Below, piece after piece: positions 33,512 to 45,183 of a stretch of DNA of 64,000 bases (the first letter of the stretch is position 1; the number at the start of each line of letters is the position of its first letter). The notes under the pieces were generated by a model. It worked only from the letters and a program-made list of their open reading frames with translations. It was not told where the DNA came from and did no database searches. Both the position numbers and the translations under genes were made by a program. This stretch comes from Fragilaria crotonensis (Eukaryota > Bacillariophyta > Fragilariophyceae > Fragilariales > Fragilariaceae). The DNA lies in assembly GCA_022925895.1 (NCBI GenBank), contig JAKSYS010000012.1:62001-126000 (forward strand), given 5' to 3'.

Positions 33512-34596
33512 ATGCAACGCTACAGCTTTGGACGGTCCTTCACCGTTACATACAATTCTAGCAATCCATGGAGCATCCTTACGCAACGATGGGGATCGCT
33601 GTGGCCAACGATGCTACCCTTCTGTCTATTGAACACAGCCCTGATGGCCTCCCTCCACATCCTCTTGGCCCACGGGATAGACTGTAACATATCGGACCAG
33701 GGACATAATTTCATGAGCATCGTGGCTAGTTTTTTGCTTGTTTCCCGGGTCAGTATGGGGGTATCAAGATACTACGAAGCACGAGACTATCTAGAAACAA
33801 TGAACAAGTCCTGTCGACAACTTGTGTACAGTGCATGTGTCTACACCAACCGAGACCTAAGCGATTCCGCAAAGCTGTGGCGCAGCGAAGTTGCGTACAC
33901 AACCCTTATCCTCATTCGATGCGCCATGGCAGTATTGGATTATCCTTCTTCCGGAGTGAAGGTCATGGATCTTCCAGAGTTGGAAGGGCCGTCTTGGAAG
34001 ATTTGAAGAACAATCTGCTGCCGACTCGTTGGATGCACGAGCCACGAAGCGAACATGAACAAAATAATCGAGTCCCTATTCGAATTTCCTATCTCTTGAG
34101 CAAGTGCATCCGATCGCAAGAGGGACGTGTTGAACCTCCACTCGCGTTGGTAGCGGAGGGAGATTTACACTCCTTTGTGAATTCTTGCATGGACGGCTAC
34201 TACGGCCTTCACAAGTTCGTTACAACTCCCTTCCCCTTCCCATTGCTACAAATGTCAAGTACGTTTCTTTGGTTCTACATCTTAACCGTTCCATTCGCTT
34301 TATTGAATGCGGACGATGAAGGAATTTTGTCCGCCGTTTCCCATTGCCTTGTGATTTTTGTCATCACTTTTGGATTCATCGGTATGGAGTTTGTTTCGAT
34401 TCAGATGGACGATCCCTTTGGAGACGACGAAAATGACTTCAACAATCTTGCATTGGCTCAGATGGCATTCGAAGACGCTTACCTTGCAATTCAAGACGTT
34501 GATGGTGAAGAGTGGGCTGATAAGCTGCGATTCAAGATGGGCATGCAAAACGTGAACAACAACTACCCAACAGAAAACACTTCCCTGCTGAGCTAG
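33512..34596 (+). CDS. bestrophin-family anion channel, apparent 1-nt frameshift
   Basis: About 361 residues. Family landmarks are the N-terminal GRSFTVTYNSSNPW and LTQRWGSLWP, TM helices with ASFLLVSRVSMGVSRYYEAR, the TTPFPFPLLQMSSTFLWFY segment, and the Ca/gating region DDPFGDDENDFN, which is nearly invariant in bestrophins. These form pentameric chloride/bicarbonate channels. In algae some members sit in thylakoids and supply bicarbonate; no plastid leader is visible here, but the N-terminus is uncertain. An upstream open stretch in another frame (from 33351, MSVDNTSVDD) may belong to it. The frame shifts at about 33986-33988 (GGG where GGGG restores ELEGAVLEDL). The C-terminus ends ENTSLLS. 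Confidence 0.85.
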
Positions 34597-35799
34597 CTTT
34601 AGGGGCATCACAGGGTGTTGAACGTGAAAGCCAAGCATCCCATCGTCTTGGAAGGGCTCGTCCTCGAACCATGGCTGTGGAATGCGTAGCTGTTCAACGT
34701 TTTTTGGCGCCGAACGGCCTTTTCCGGCCCAGATGGCACTTCTTTGCCGACAAATTGTCAAAACAGCGACTTGCTTTTCTCGGTAGAAGTCGTCGGGAGT
34801 TACTTTAGATCGTCAAAGATTTTGTAGCCTCAGTCTTGTCCCCCTTAGCCCCTCACATTGCCCTTATACGTAAACGGGCTTGTACGTTGGACCACCTAAC
34901 GTGTGTTCTTCGAACGGTTGACATCCACATTGTATCTTACTGATCTTCTTCTTCTCGCTGCAGTCAGAGGTGCACATCGGATTGATGTGCTCATGTCCAG
35001 AACATCTTATGAAGAGAAGCGTATCGAGTTGGTAGCATTTTCACCTACCAGTAGACACACCTTCTTTCTGAGAAGCAGGCCATGCTGCGATCTGGAACCC
35101 TTGTCCAACGCAGCATTTAACGACCTAGTTGAGTCTGGCAGGAGGAAATGAGTAAGATCAATGATTAAATGATAGAGCATCGTGTGTCCTGTTATTGATG
35201 CCCTCCGGCACTGACTTGGCGATTTCGGCCGTATTCTCCGAACCAAAACATAAAAACTTGATGGGTTTGAAATTTATTTTTCATGCTCGTCACCAACCTG
35301 CTTCAAAATGTCAGAGCGTGAGATGCAGATGAGTGCTTTTAATGCCATGGTATTGAGCCTTCCACCCGCCAACCCCGTCTCGATACCCTTTCTAACAAGA
35401 GCCAGTGTTTCTTTATGAAATCAAAAAGATTCTTGGCAACTAAACAACGAACACCTTCATCGTCAAAACATGGTGCCACCAAGTAGCTCGTTTCATGCTC
35501 CACTCAGCTGCTGACTTCAATTGCGAAGATATGTTCAGAGCAACGCGACTGTGAACAGGGGCGTGCACATTAAGCTGGAAAGGAGGGAAGTATCGCGCAA
35601 AGTGGCTGGCGTCTGGAATTGGCGTCCGTCTTTATGCCGTTCACGAGACAGACGCGCAACGAATATGGCCAGCCTTCCAACATAGTAGAGTGCCGCGCAT
35701 CGTTAACAGCTCTATTGCAAAGAGTGGTGGTGTATAGGGCAGTGCCCATCTACCTTTTCTACTGTACATTCTAAGTCGTCTTCATATTTTTGAGTTGCC
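34597..35799. other. intergenic region, no recognisable gene
   Basis: About 1.2 kb between convergent genes. Only short frames without domains are seen (for example 82 codons at 34903-35151). No repeat or RNA is recognised. Confidence 0.5.
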
Positions 35800-36221
35800 T
35801 CACATCAACTGAATAATCTTGTCGACAGGAATCGAACGCTGGGTTTCTTCAACACCGGCTTCTGCCAACAAGAGACTGAGGTCTGCCTCACTCAACTTGT
35901 CTTGCGGGCGACCAATGTTGACAAGAATCTGATTCAGTGAATCAATTTCGATGGTGCTGGTGATGGGATCGGCCAAGGCCTTGATGATCTCCTTCTTGAA
36001 ACGAGATGGTGTTTCACGAGAATAACTGGAGTGGTGTGGAACGTAAGTTGCGAAGAGGTAACTTGACGAAATGAACACAGCCATCCGTTGAATACTTACT
36101 TCTTTTGACGATAGTCTTCGAAAATGCTCTTGAGGCGCTGGGCTGGTTCGCACGACGAAAAGGAGCGGATCGAAACCGAACGAGAAACCGCCGTGCGCAA
36201 ATATGATGGTGATACCAACAT
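35800..36221 (-). CDS. small EF-hand-like mitochondrial protein
   Basis: Exons 36221-36100 and 36025-35800 join across a 74-bp GT-AG intron (phase 2) to give 115 residues. The leader MLVSPSYLRTAVSRSVSIRS is basic and hydroxylated without acids, a mitochondrial presequence pattern. The rest resembles a calmodulin-like EF-hand pair in helix spacing: FKKEIIKALADP, IEIDSLNQILVNIGRPQDKL, then EADLSLLLAEAG and IPVDKIIQLM. The acidic calcium-loop residues are lost, so calcium binding is unlikely. The function is unknown. Confidence 0.72.
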
Positions 36222-37103
36222 GATGAATGTGAATGTCGATATGGATTAGATGGAAGAAATGAACGAATGCAGCGCGACGACAGTCTCGGCACAGGTCAAA
36301 TTGTGGAATGGACGAAATAAATTTTAACTTCGGTTTCTTGATGCTTGATGCCGATACGCCCACCCATCAACGCACGTATCATCTGATGGTGGGGAGAGAA
36401 TTTAAAATCCGAAGTGCCATGCTTCGGTGGTGATGCGTCTTCTTTGAATGGCTTGATTGGAATGTCCGAGGTGAGTTCTTACGTCACTATGTCAAAGAAT
36501 TGAAAATCACGAACCTTTCGTGTCCTACGATCTCGAATCACGTGCTGCGTCCAACATCGTCTTATGCGATCTTATACAGAGATGGACAAATAGTTAAACG
36601 ATTCTTCTGAACTTACTGTTCAGTTCGATTGCCAGAACTAACAGGTTGGACATCTGAAATCATGAACTGCAATGCGCCATGATGGAGACTGGCCCGAACC
36701 ATGTTAGTCTATACCGTCTGTACGTACCGGTACCTGTAGTCCCACAGTAGTATATAACATGCGTTAGCGGTAGCTGAGAGGGCATCGGAAATCGGAACTG
36801 CGGTGAGATGTTCGAAGTATACTAGGTACTGTAGAACTGGTGCTGCGGCGGTAGGGGCTGCGGTAATAGCGGACTGGGTCTAGTGCGTCCAACAATCATG
36901 ACAAAACGAGGTTAGTAATCTATTTGACAAAAAACAAGCCGTGTGAAGGTAGGTTCGCTATATCTGGAACAACTCGGACTTGACCTCCAAAACTGCTTCT
37001 TATACAACTTGGAGTGATTTTCAGTCGCGCCAACCAATTTCAATGACGTCTGCGCAAGGAACATGTGAGCAGTACTACCACGTAAAATGCTTCGAAGCAC
37101 AAC
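36222..37103. other. intergenic region, nothing recognised
   Basis: About 880 bp upstream of the EF-hand-like gene, reaching the 3' end of the fumarase gene. Contains GTACCGGTACC-type palindromic text near 36726. No gene is supported. Confidence 0.45.
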
Positions 37104-38867
37104 CTAGCCCAGCCACTCCTTGAAAAAGTCGTCGCCTTTGTCGTCCACTACAATAAAGGCCGGAAAGTTCTCAACATCGATCTGCCACACAGCCTCCATG
37201 CCTACATGAAAAAGAACACGGTTAGACTCTCGGGAGAACTTTTGCGGTCCCAAGCCTTGAGACATCATGAACTTACCGTCTTCTTCGTTGTCAATAACCT
37301 TGACCGATTTAATGCAGTTCTTGGCTAAGATAGCCGCTGGCCCTCCGATGCTGCCGAGGTAGAAACCACCATACTTCTTGCAAGCATTGGTCACCTGCTT
37401 ACTGCGATTTCCTTTGGCAAGTGTAATAAATGACCCACCGTTCTTCATGAATTCATCAACGTACGCATCCATGCGCCCTGCAGTAGTTGGACCGAATGAA
37501 CCGGAGGCATATCCAACTGGTGTTTTGGCTGGTCCAGCGTAGTAGATAATGTGGTCCTTGGCATACTGTGGAAGCCCCTTGCCGTCTTGTAGATTTTTCA
37601 ACATCTTCGCATGAGCGATATCTCGAGCCACCACAATCGTACCCGTCAAGGAGAGACGAGTACGCACTGGATATCCAGAGAGCTTTTTCCTCAATTCCTC
37701 CATGGTCATGTCATTCATATTAATTTTCACAACAGTCTCAGTGAGATCTTGATCTGTCACTTCTGGAAGGTATTGCCCCACATCCTCCTCAAGCCTTTCC
37801 AAAAATACGCCCTCTTTCGTGATTTTCCCCAACACTTGCCGATCTGCCGAACACGACACTCCGATCCCAACAGGGCAAGACGCACCATGGCGTGGCAATC
37901 GTACAACCCGGACATCGTGGACAAAGTATTTCCCTCCGAATTGTGCTCCGATACCGAGATTGCGACTCATTTGCAAAACGTGTTGTTCCCATGCGGTATC
38001 ACGAAAGGCACGACCGCTGGCGTCGCCAGTGGTTGGCAAGTCATCGTAAAACTTGGTGCTGGCAAGCTTAACGGTTTTGAGCGTGAGTTCTGCTGAAAGT
38101 CCTCCTATGACAATTGCCAAGTGGTAGGGCGGACATGCGGAGGTTCCAATTGTTTTGATTTTTTCTTCCAGAAAGGCTTCCAACGACCCGGTATTCAAGA
38201 GCGCTTTCGTCTGCTGGTACAGAAACGTCTTGTTGGCTGATCCACCTCCCTTGGCAATGAATAGAAATTTGTATTCGTTACCTTGGCCTGTATAAAGATC
38301 GATTTGAGCAGGCAAGTTGGTGCCAGTGTTCTTTTCTGTGAACATATCGAGCGGTGCCACTTGACTGTACCTCAAGTTAAGTTGAGTATAGGCGTCGTAT
38401 GCACCGCCACTGAGGTAGCTTTCGTCGGCACCATCCGTCAACACCAAGTGGCCTTTTTTGCCCATGACAATGGCTGTTCCAGTATCTTGGCATCCTGGTA
38501 GAATGCGAGCAGCAGCAATGTTCGCATTTTGAAGCAATTCCATGGCGACAAACTTGTCGTTGGGGCTCGCATCCGTATCGTCCAAGATATTGCGCAATTG
38601 TTGCAGGTGTGCTGGTCGGAGCAGATGTGCAACATCGCTAAATGCCTGCTTTGAAAGTGTACGCATGGCATCGCCGGTGACATGAAGGTACTCAGTGCCA
38701 TTCACTGTTGTTGTGGAGACTGCTTCTGGTCCAGCCAATTGCTTCCATTCTTGAGGCCCTTTGGCGTATATATTGCTTTGAAATAAAGGCGAGTACTCGA
38801 ACGGTTTTGTCGATAAGGATCTGCAGAGAAGGGAGCGTCGAGCAAGCACCTGACGGGCGAGCAACAT
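37104..38867 (-). CDS. FUM (class I): class I fumarate hydratase (iron-sulfur type), mitochondrial
   Basis: Exons 38867-37277 and 37201-37104 give 562 residues; the 75-bp GT-AG intron 37276-37202 is in frame and has no stop. Class I fumarases are [4Fe-4S] enzymes that hydrate fumarate to malate in the TCA cycle. Landmarks are [33 protein letters not shown] and [12 protein letters not shown] (iron-sulfur cysteine regions). Also seen are [16 protein letters not shown] (catalytic loop of the beta domain) and, after splicing, [21 protein letters not shown]. The N-terminus [20 protein letters not shown] is a clear mitochondrial presequence and fixes the start at 38867, although the frame is open further upstream. 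Without splicing, 25 extra residues ([10 protein letters not shown]...) break the conserved DGMEA junction. Confidence 0.95.
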   Translation of the reverse strand: MLLARQVLARRSLLCRSLSTKPFEYSPLFQSNIYAKGPQEWKQLAGPEAVSTTTVNGTEYLHVTGDAMRTLSKQAFSDVAHLLRPAHLQQLRNILDDTDASPNDKFVAMELLQNANIAAARILPGCQDTGTAIVMGKKGHLVLTDGADESYLSGGAYDAYTQLNLRYSQVAPLDMFTEKNTGTNLPAQIDLYTGQGNEYKFLFIAKGGGSANKTFLYQQTKALLNTGSLEAFLEEKIKTIGTSACPPYHLAIVIGGLSAELTLKTVKLASTKFYDDLPTTGDASGRAFRDTAWEQHVLQMSRNLGIGAQFGGKYFVHDVRVVRLPRHGASCPVGIGVSCSADRQVLGKITKEGVFLERLEEDVGQYLPEVTDQDLTETVVKINMNDMTMEELRKKLSGYPVRTRLSLTGTIVVARDIAHAKMLKNLQDGKGLPQYAKDHIIYYAGPAKTPVGYASGSFGPTTAGRMDAYVDEFMKNGGSFITLAKGNRSKQVTNACKKYGGFYLGSIGGPAAILAKNCIKSVKVIDNEEDGKFMMSQGLGPQKFSRESNRVLFHVGMEAVWQIDVENFPAFIVVDDKGDDFFKEWLG

Positions 38868-39247
38868 GTTGGAAATCGATCTGTCGTCTTTCCTCTTCGG
38901 ACAAGAAGGTGCTTTGTTGCTCTGGTGAATAACGGTTTGCTGCGGGCCCAAGATGTATGCAAGGATTCCTGCTCGTTTCGCTGAAAAATGGACAAGATCC
39001 GCTCTATGATACAGCATATGATACACCTGTACACTGTAACGACCCTTTATTACTGTACATAGCTGGTACTAGCTAGAGTACAATACTCGGAGTCGCCGAG
39101 AGAGATAGTGTGTACTGTGTACTGTACATGTACACACTGTACACGCAACAAGCACATTGTTACATGCGTTTGAAGGCACGAATCGATTCATGAAACCGTT
39201 GATGCATTTCATTTTTTTCTTTTCTCATTCTGAACAACAGAGGTATC
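38868..39247. promoter_or_regulatory. divergent region between fumarase and Cys-rich protein genes
   Basis: 380 bp. Contains overlapping GTAC text near 39055-39145 (GTACATAGCTGGTAC, TGTACATGTACAC). Both promoters are expected here. Confidence 0.4.
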
Positions 39248-39637
39248 ATGGCATTTAGTAGAACAAGGATGATCATATTGGTTTTCTTCTTGCTTGTGGC
39301 GTCAATGCTGCAGGTTGGAGCCGATCGCCTCGGCGTCGAGGACGTAGCTCAGGACACCATGTCTGTCATTGGCATCGCCGATGCCTCACATGGCAATCCC
39401 GCTGCTTCTTCAATTCCTTTTCAATCCATCAAAAGACTGCGAACGAGTGAGAAACGTCGTCTGCAAGGTGGCTCTGACAACAACTTCATGGCGGGGCTAT
39501 CACCAGCTACATGTGGAGTCGTAGGAGGACTGGTCTTTCTTTTTCTCATCATTTTTGTTCTCTACTGCTGCTGCGGATGTTCGCTTTGCGAAATTCTGAT
39601 GCTCTTTTGTTGCTATGAACTTTGTTGTGGTGACTGA
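39248..39637 (+). CDS. small secreted/membrane protein with cysteine-rich C-terminus
   Basis: 129 residues, not recognised. It has a signal peptide (about 1-25, IILVFFLLVASMLQVGA), a polar middle containing SEKRRLQGGSD, and a membrane helix (about 90-108, GVVGGLVFLFLIIFVLY). This runs directly into a cysteine-dense end: CCCGCSLCEILMLFCCYELCCGD, 10 cysteines in 23 residues. The pattern recalls CYSTM-type Cys-rich tail-anchored stress proteins but with an added signal peptide. Heavy palmitoylation or metal binding of the tail is conceivable. The ATG at 39248 directly precedes the signal peptide. Confidence 0.65.
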   Translation: MAFSRTRMIILVFFLLVASMLQVGADRLGVEDVAQDTMSVIGIADASHGNPAASSIPFQSIKRLRTSEKRRLQGGSDNNFMAGLSPATCGVVGGLVFLFLIIFVLYCCCGCSLCEILMLFCCYELCCGD

Positions 39638-39761
39638 GTGTAGGTTTTAGCTCTAGCGACCGTCAGATGTAACAAGATAAGGTAACTAAAGTGTTTACGT
39701 CATCGCGAACGACCTCCTCCAAGCAAGACAGCAGCAGCCACCGCAGCAGTGCCGACTGTAG

Positions 39762-40364
39762 CTAAAGCGATCGCCGATATTGTCCTTGTCGACATACCGA
39801 CAACTGCATCATCGCCGCGCGGTGAATCGCTTTCGTTGACATCGCGGCCTTCGTAGTGGATGCAGAGTCCCCAGCCGCCTTTTTCTTCGCCTGCTTCATT
39901 TTTAATTCCTCTTGGATTCGCTCCTTGGCTGCTATTCCTTCCTCTGTTCCATAGTATTTCTCATCCACAGGATAGTGTCGCTTCTTATCACCCTTGCCGG
40001 CATGCAGCATTTCATCAATTCGCTTGTCCTAACTGACATTACCCCGCTTGAGTGCCTCGACAACTTTGACCATTTCCGCGCGATTCGACTGACTTGCCTG
40101 GATGTTGTGTGAATAATTTTTCTCAACTCCTCTTCAAAGTCCGCGTCGCTCGCTTTGTTGCTTTGATAGTAGTATCCTGCATCAGCAAAACATCAAACAG
40201 AATCGACGACGACAGCAAAGTGATGAGTGAATCAGTGTTCAGTGCCTTGTCAAAAATATGAAGCAAAATCAATTTGGAGGTATTTTACCAAAATATACGA
40301 CCGGTATGATTGCAAGTGAGTAACCAAAGACATGAGCGGGGATTCGAATCCGTGCCTTTGACAT
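39762..40364 (-). CDS. small single-pass membrane protein, unknown function
   Basis: Three exons, 40364-40289, 40176-40094 and 40028-39762, with 112-bp and 65-bp GT-AG introns, give 141 residues. The N-terminus carries one membrane helix (VFGYSLAIIPVVYFGYYY). The rest is soluble and charged: SDADFEEELRKIIHTTS, KRIDEMLHAGKGDKKRHYPVDEKYYGTEEG, KERIQEELKMKQAKKKAAG. Reading through without the second intron gives a stop and a frame change, so splicing is required; the 65-bp intron (GTCAGT...TTAG) restores a continuous frame exactly. No family is recognised. The basic N-terminus and topology would suit a mitochondrial inner-membrane accessory protein, but that is a guess. Confidence 0.6.
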
Positions 40365-41057
40365 CGTGGAGTACGGCTGGCAATCTTGTGAAACTTTTGG
40401 AGAGGACCTGCCACAGTAAAAAACAGTTCTCCCAGGGCGGCGATACCTGGTAGTCATACATACACGGGACACGGGTGTACAAGTACTGAGTACCTGGTAC
40501 TACCGGTAGTAGGTATTGTTGACAGACTGCTCCGCACAACCGGTGGTCCGGATTCCATTCGAATCGACATGCCCCGCCTCCCGATGGCAGTGTATCATAC
40601 TAGACCAGTAGCAGGGTCTCTCTAGTATAGTACGTTAGCTACTAGTAGTAGCAGAGTAGACAATTGTCTGTTTTCTGTATTGTCTACTGTACTACTGTAC
40701 TATTGGATTACTAGTACATGCACAAGTACCAGGTACTGCACTCATGTGTCCTCTGTAGGGTGTATGTCATAGGCGGGTGTAGGGTGGCATAGTGCATAGG
40801 GTGTAGGGTGTGTCGCAGATGTGCGTATGTGAATCAGCAATCGTGAAACGGCATTGGTGGATTTAGAAACCCTGTTGTTTTCAAATTCACTGTGATGCCA
40901 GCACACAGGTATATGGCATACTCAACCTTCATCCATCTCCTTTGAATACTCAGTTCTCAGAGTATATTGAGTATTCAGTTCACCTTGGCTGCTCGTCACC
41001 TGTCAACTCTCAAGATTCAGCTGTCTGCTGGTGCGAAGTCGAAAGGAACTGTTGAGG
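40365..41057. promoter_or_regulatory. divergent intergenic region, GTAC/ACCGGT-rich
   Basis: About 690 bp between divergent genes. Includes TACCTGGTACTACCGGTAGTAG (40491-40512) and many CTACTAG/GTACTG words, and a short GTAGGGTG repeat near 40756-40810. No gene is recognised. Confidence 0.45.
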
Positions 41058-42640
41058 ATGTACGGAACGCCACGAAAAGCTCCGGGTATCTCGCCTCGCT
41101 CTCGAGCCGTCGATGATACACCAATACAAGAGTTTGTGAGCATTATGGATGCCACACCAGCCGATCAATGGACAAAGCGCACCAATGCCTTTTCGTCACT
41201 CGTCTCGTCCATTCCTGATATCATCACGGGTGACGAGGAATGGTTCAGTAACCCGAAGACATTGCGTCATTTGAGTTCGCCGCTCTCGTCCTTGCTCAAA
41301 GATTCGCGATCGACAGTGGTCAAGCGCACCTGTGAAAACTGCACAGAATTGTTTCGAAAATGTGGACCAATTGCTCGCTATCTGCTCAAGGATCTTATGC
41401 CCGCCATCCTTGCAGTTCACGCTCAAACTGTCCACGTTATTCGCAACTACGTTCAAACGATGGTGTCCGACGCTCTGGTGTGTGTCCCCTGCAAATCTGC
41501 CATGCCCCTTTGGATGGAACGACTCAAAACAGAAAAGTCGAGGACAGTTCGAGAGGCATGTGCAGTGTACCTGACAGTCGCTGTGGAGCATTGGGAATTG
41601 ACTAGAGACATTTGGATGCAAGTTTCACAGAGTTTACTTCGGTCGCTTCGCGATCCAAGTCCGTCAGTGCGAGAATACGTAAAACACGCATTGAATATCG
41701 TGCGTGTTATGCAACCAGATTTATGGGATAATCTCTTGGGTGATCCGTCTGTCACGAAGGATATCAAATTGAAACGATTCTTGATGAAATTGGGTAGTGA
41801 CGATGACGACATGTCCAGCATAGCAAGTAGGGGATCCATGGCGAGTTTGGCATCGAATCGATCGTCAAGTCAACAACAGCCACAACGAGGGATTGTGGCA
41901 TTGGCTCCAGCACGAGCGCGCAGCAATGGCGGTGGGTTGGGACCACCCGTGCGTGTCATGACCACGACATCGGGCAGATCGCCCATTCAAAATAGAGTTG
42001 GCACGACACCCACACAATCTCCCAGAACGAATAGTCGGTACGGCGTTGACGTTCCAGACAATCCGTACGTGGCGGGAGTGATAGAATTGAAGAGACAGGC
42101 ATCGGCGACAAGGAGTCGACGATCAAGTCTTATGAAGGATCGTTGGTTGCGGTCAAGTAGTAGTCTGTTGGCAGCAGAAGAGCCTGAAACACCGAACATC
42201 GCACTGGATGAACCTGAACATTTGAGTATTGGTCGGAAACTGTTGGCAGCACACAAGAGATCAGTCGATGCTATGATGGAAATCATTAGATTGGAAATGG
42301 ATACCCTTGATGATTTTGAATCCTCGGACATGACTGAAGACGAAGTCTTGACGTATTTCGAAGCGTTGGTTCTCTGTCTAGACAAGCGAGCGCGTATCTC
42401 CCAGGAATTGCAAACTGCCATGGATGCTGCTAGCGCAGGTAATGAATGCTTATAACGCCTCATTCAAGGGAATATCGATTTATCATCACGTTAAGACATT
42501 CATTCTGCGGTCGTACCGAAGTGGTTCTCCATCCTCGCACACCCCTTCTGCCATGTTGTTTTTCTAGTGGCAACCCAATTCTGGATGTTTTCGTTCGTGT
42601 TTCAGACCAGCCTACAGTAGATACGGAGACTAACAACTAA
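41058..42640 (+). CDS. CLASP-N/TOG-domain microtubule-associated protein
   Basis: Exon 1 41058-42438 and a short exon 2 42606-42640 join across a 167-bp GT-AG intron to give 471 residues ending DQPTVDTETNN. If the intron is kept, the protein ends a few residues after the splice point (AGNECL). A HEAT/TOG array of the CLASP-N type occupies about residues 20-240: WTKRTNAFSSLVSSIP, LSSLLKDSRSTVVKRTCENC, LMPAILAVHAQTVHVIRNY, LLRSLRDPSPSVREYVKHALNI. A Ser/Arg-rich basic linker (SRGSMASLASNRSSSQQQ, SRRSSLMKDRW), typical of CLASP microtubule-lattice binding, follows, then a C-terminal acidic helix. It probably stabilises microtubules in the spindle or cortex. The protein is far shorter than animal CLASPs (one TOG only). 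The ATG at 41058 is preferred to GTG at 41031. Confidence 0.8.
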
Positions 42641-42828
42641 AAGCGATGGCGGTTTCCTCCCGGGTGGCGTCTGCCCGAATGAGTCAATTGTTCCGCATCT
42701 CGAGCACGCAGCGACACAAGGAAGCGATCAATTGGAATTTGTTTTTTATAAGACATTCATCGGTTACACAAAGCAAACTCACACCACAATGTTTACGCCT
42801 GCACATTTACGCATCGTCAAACTCCCCG

Positions 42829-44345
42829 CTAGTATCCTCCATACTGTCCGGGTTGTTGTTGCTGCCTTGGCGGCTGCGCGAACGACGGTGTCGAGCCGTA
42901 CGTCATCTGAGACTGAGGCGTGGTTCCTCCTCCGTAGCCTCCTGGAGTGCCAGGAGCGGCGGACGTGTTTACCGCTGGTGGCGCCTGTTCGGAGTAGTAG
43001 GCATTTGGCGGTGCGCCCAAGCCGGAGCTGCAGGAGACGATTCAAATCCGAAATTTTGTTGTGGGGCAGGTGGCGGAGCAGGAGCCTGAGCGAAACCGTA
43101 GTTGGAGTAGGCAGCTGGCGCAGAAACTGGGGTTGTCCGTAGGGAGTCATTGCTCCAGGTTGCGCGTACTGAGGATCAGCAGGTTGCTGAGAATACTGAG
43201 GAACTGCAGGCTGTTGGGCATACTGAGGAGCAGCAGGCTGTTGCCCGTATTGAGGAACTCCTGGCTGTTGGGAGTACTGAGGGGCGGCGGGCTGTTGGGA
43301 ATACTGCGGAATGGCAGGCTGCTGGCCGTACTGAGGAACCGGAGGCTGTTGGCCGTACTGAGGAACCGCAGGCTGTTGGGCATACTGCGGAGCTGCAGGT
43401 TGTTGGGCGTACTCTGGGGCCTCTGCAGGCGGCATGGAATAGTTCGCGTAAGGGTTCGCGCTTTGAGGAGGAGGCGAAGAATAGAAACCTCCTTCCATGG
43501 AACCGGAACGAAAGTCCATGGTCATACTTGACATGGTTCGATTGGCGCCGCCGTACATACCCTGCGGAGGTGGTGGGTCGTCGAAACTTATCAAGGACTG
43601 GCTTTCTGGTGGGGCGGCCAGTCTATTATCTCCACTATCATGCGAGTTCGCTTTTCTGATGTCTCGCAAGGATTCAAGCTTGGCTCTGGCGATCGCCTTT
43701 CGCTCTTCCGCAGACATGTATGGATCTGACTCACTGCCAGCGCGGCCACTCATTCCGGTCGGAGCAGGGCGAACAATCATGGCAGGAGTACCAAGCTGGA
43801 AGATACTGTTGAAATCAAAGTAGTTGACGCCGTTGACTTTCAACTGAAATGGTCGGTTTCCACCGGGAGCGTTATGATCAGGTGGCAACGTCATGAGGTG
43901 GCAGCGAATTGTTCCATAGTTCGGCGAGTAAAGATTAAAGTGGTGCTCGAATGTACGATCCTACCGGAAGGTAAAGCGATGAACAGGATACAGTGCACGG
44001 GTTAGTGGGCATATGCATGAAGATAACAAATCGACAACGAAGTACTCGTCAGGTACCGTAGCACAACAACAGTAATGACAAACGTACCGAAGTCCATCCA
44101 TTCATTCCAGTTTCCGAAAAATGACATTCCTTTCCATCGCAGGCAATCTGACGCTTTCCAGAGGCAAGAGACCAAGCAAATGTCACTTCATGCTCCGATC
44201 CGCGGCATTGCGAGCCTGTCAGTCCATCGCGAAGCGCATCCTCGTTGGCAAAGCCGAACTTCCAAAGAACCTTTTTCTTCGTGACTCCTAGTGTCTTGCC
44301 GGCGCCGGAGACCTTGTAATCAATTTGATATGGAACGTACGACAT
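42829..44345 (-). CDS. uncharacterised protein: beta-rich N-terminal domain plus PQY/Q-repeat tail, two apparent frameshifts
   Basis: Exon 1 44345-44088 and exon 2 43960-42829 join in phase 0 across a 127-bp GT-AG intron; about 463 residues. The N-terminal ~150 residues are a compact, beta-rich domain (KVLWKFGFANED, EHEVTFAWSLASGKRQIACD, GWTSDRTFEHHFNLYSP, FQLKVNGVNYFDFNSIFQLG). It faintly recalls FAIM-type beta domains (F-H-x-S-GKR-x-DGKE), but this is a weak match. A MSAEERKAIARAKLESL helix follows, then about ten AQQPAxPQY repeats and a Gly/Gln tail (GGYGGGTTPQSQM, PRQQQQPGQYGGY). Two single T losses (near 43126-43132 and 43012-43016) are needed to join the frames that match in composition. 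A prion-like, condensate-prone tail is plausible. Function unknown. Confidence 0.65.
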
Positions 44346-45183
44346 CTTCTATCCTTGGTGCTGATCCTTTAGTGTGTGTTTGTCAATCCCTTGATCAATG
44401 CGCCTGTTGTTCGCTCGAGCTCTTCGTCAATGCTTTATTGCTGTGTGACTACTGTATGACCTCTCGGTAATGGTAATGGCAGTGCTTGGTGCTGGGGTTC
44501 AGGTGATCGTGTTCGGACGTTTTCGTTTCTTGTCTCTAATGTGCTGAGCAGCAGTGCAACAAGAACTGCAAGATCAAAACAGGTGTATTGAATCGGGCAA
44601 TGATGACCGACTGTACAGGAATTAGGAAAAGGTACGATCCAATTTCTAATGGCATCCCACTCCAGAGCACAAATACATACGGTTTCTACGCAGTCTGAGT
44701 ACTGTTTCCTTAACAGAACTTACGATTCCGGTGAATCTTGGAGCCGTGCAAAAAATTGACTCTCTCATCTCTAGCATTGTATGCATAGTGCGCACCGTCA
44801 CTGTGCACCTCTACTGTTTCATGTCGTACGGTACGCCTATCGCCTATGCGTACTCCGTCAGATAGCACAATGCACAATGCACAATCGTGCAACGCAATAC
44901 TCTAGGGTCTAGTAGTACCAGGTAAATGACCGTTGTAGCCACGGAATACATACAGTACATACATGTATGAATACTCATTACAACAGACTCCTGTTGTATG
45001 ATAGGAAGAGATGTTCGCAGTTCGCGAAGTCCTGTCGAGCTGTCGAGTGTCGAGTATCTCCTTGTGTGTTTGCTACCGGTATAGAATATCATATTGAAGC
45101 ATCGAATTAGTGATGAAGACCATGGTGATTCCATGGACTTCCACGCTATGCATACTGTATATACCAGATTTATAGACTTACAT
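44346..45183. other. intergenic region, nothing recognised
   Basis: About 840 bp upstream of the PQY-repeat gene, reaching the 3' end of the CDC50 gene. Contains a short GCACAATGCACAATGCACAAT run near 44865-44890 (7-bp period, three units) and CTACCGGTAT (45073-45082). No gene is seen. Confidence 0.5.

Noticed and set aside
37202-37276. A 25-residue insertion as part of mature fumarase
   Set aside because: Perfect GT-AG signals and a conserved junction after removal show that it is an intron.
40029-40176. Pseudogene call for the small membrane protein at 39762-40364
   Set aside because: The apparent frame change and stop disappear when a 65-bp GT-AG intron (40029-40093) is removed; total length is then exactly in frame.
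42779-42828. The Arg/Leu-rich C-terminus of the minus frame ending at 42779
   Set aside because: It is an out-of-frame reading after a single-base loss; the Gly/Gln-rich frame ending at 42829 continues the composition of the protein.
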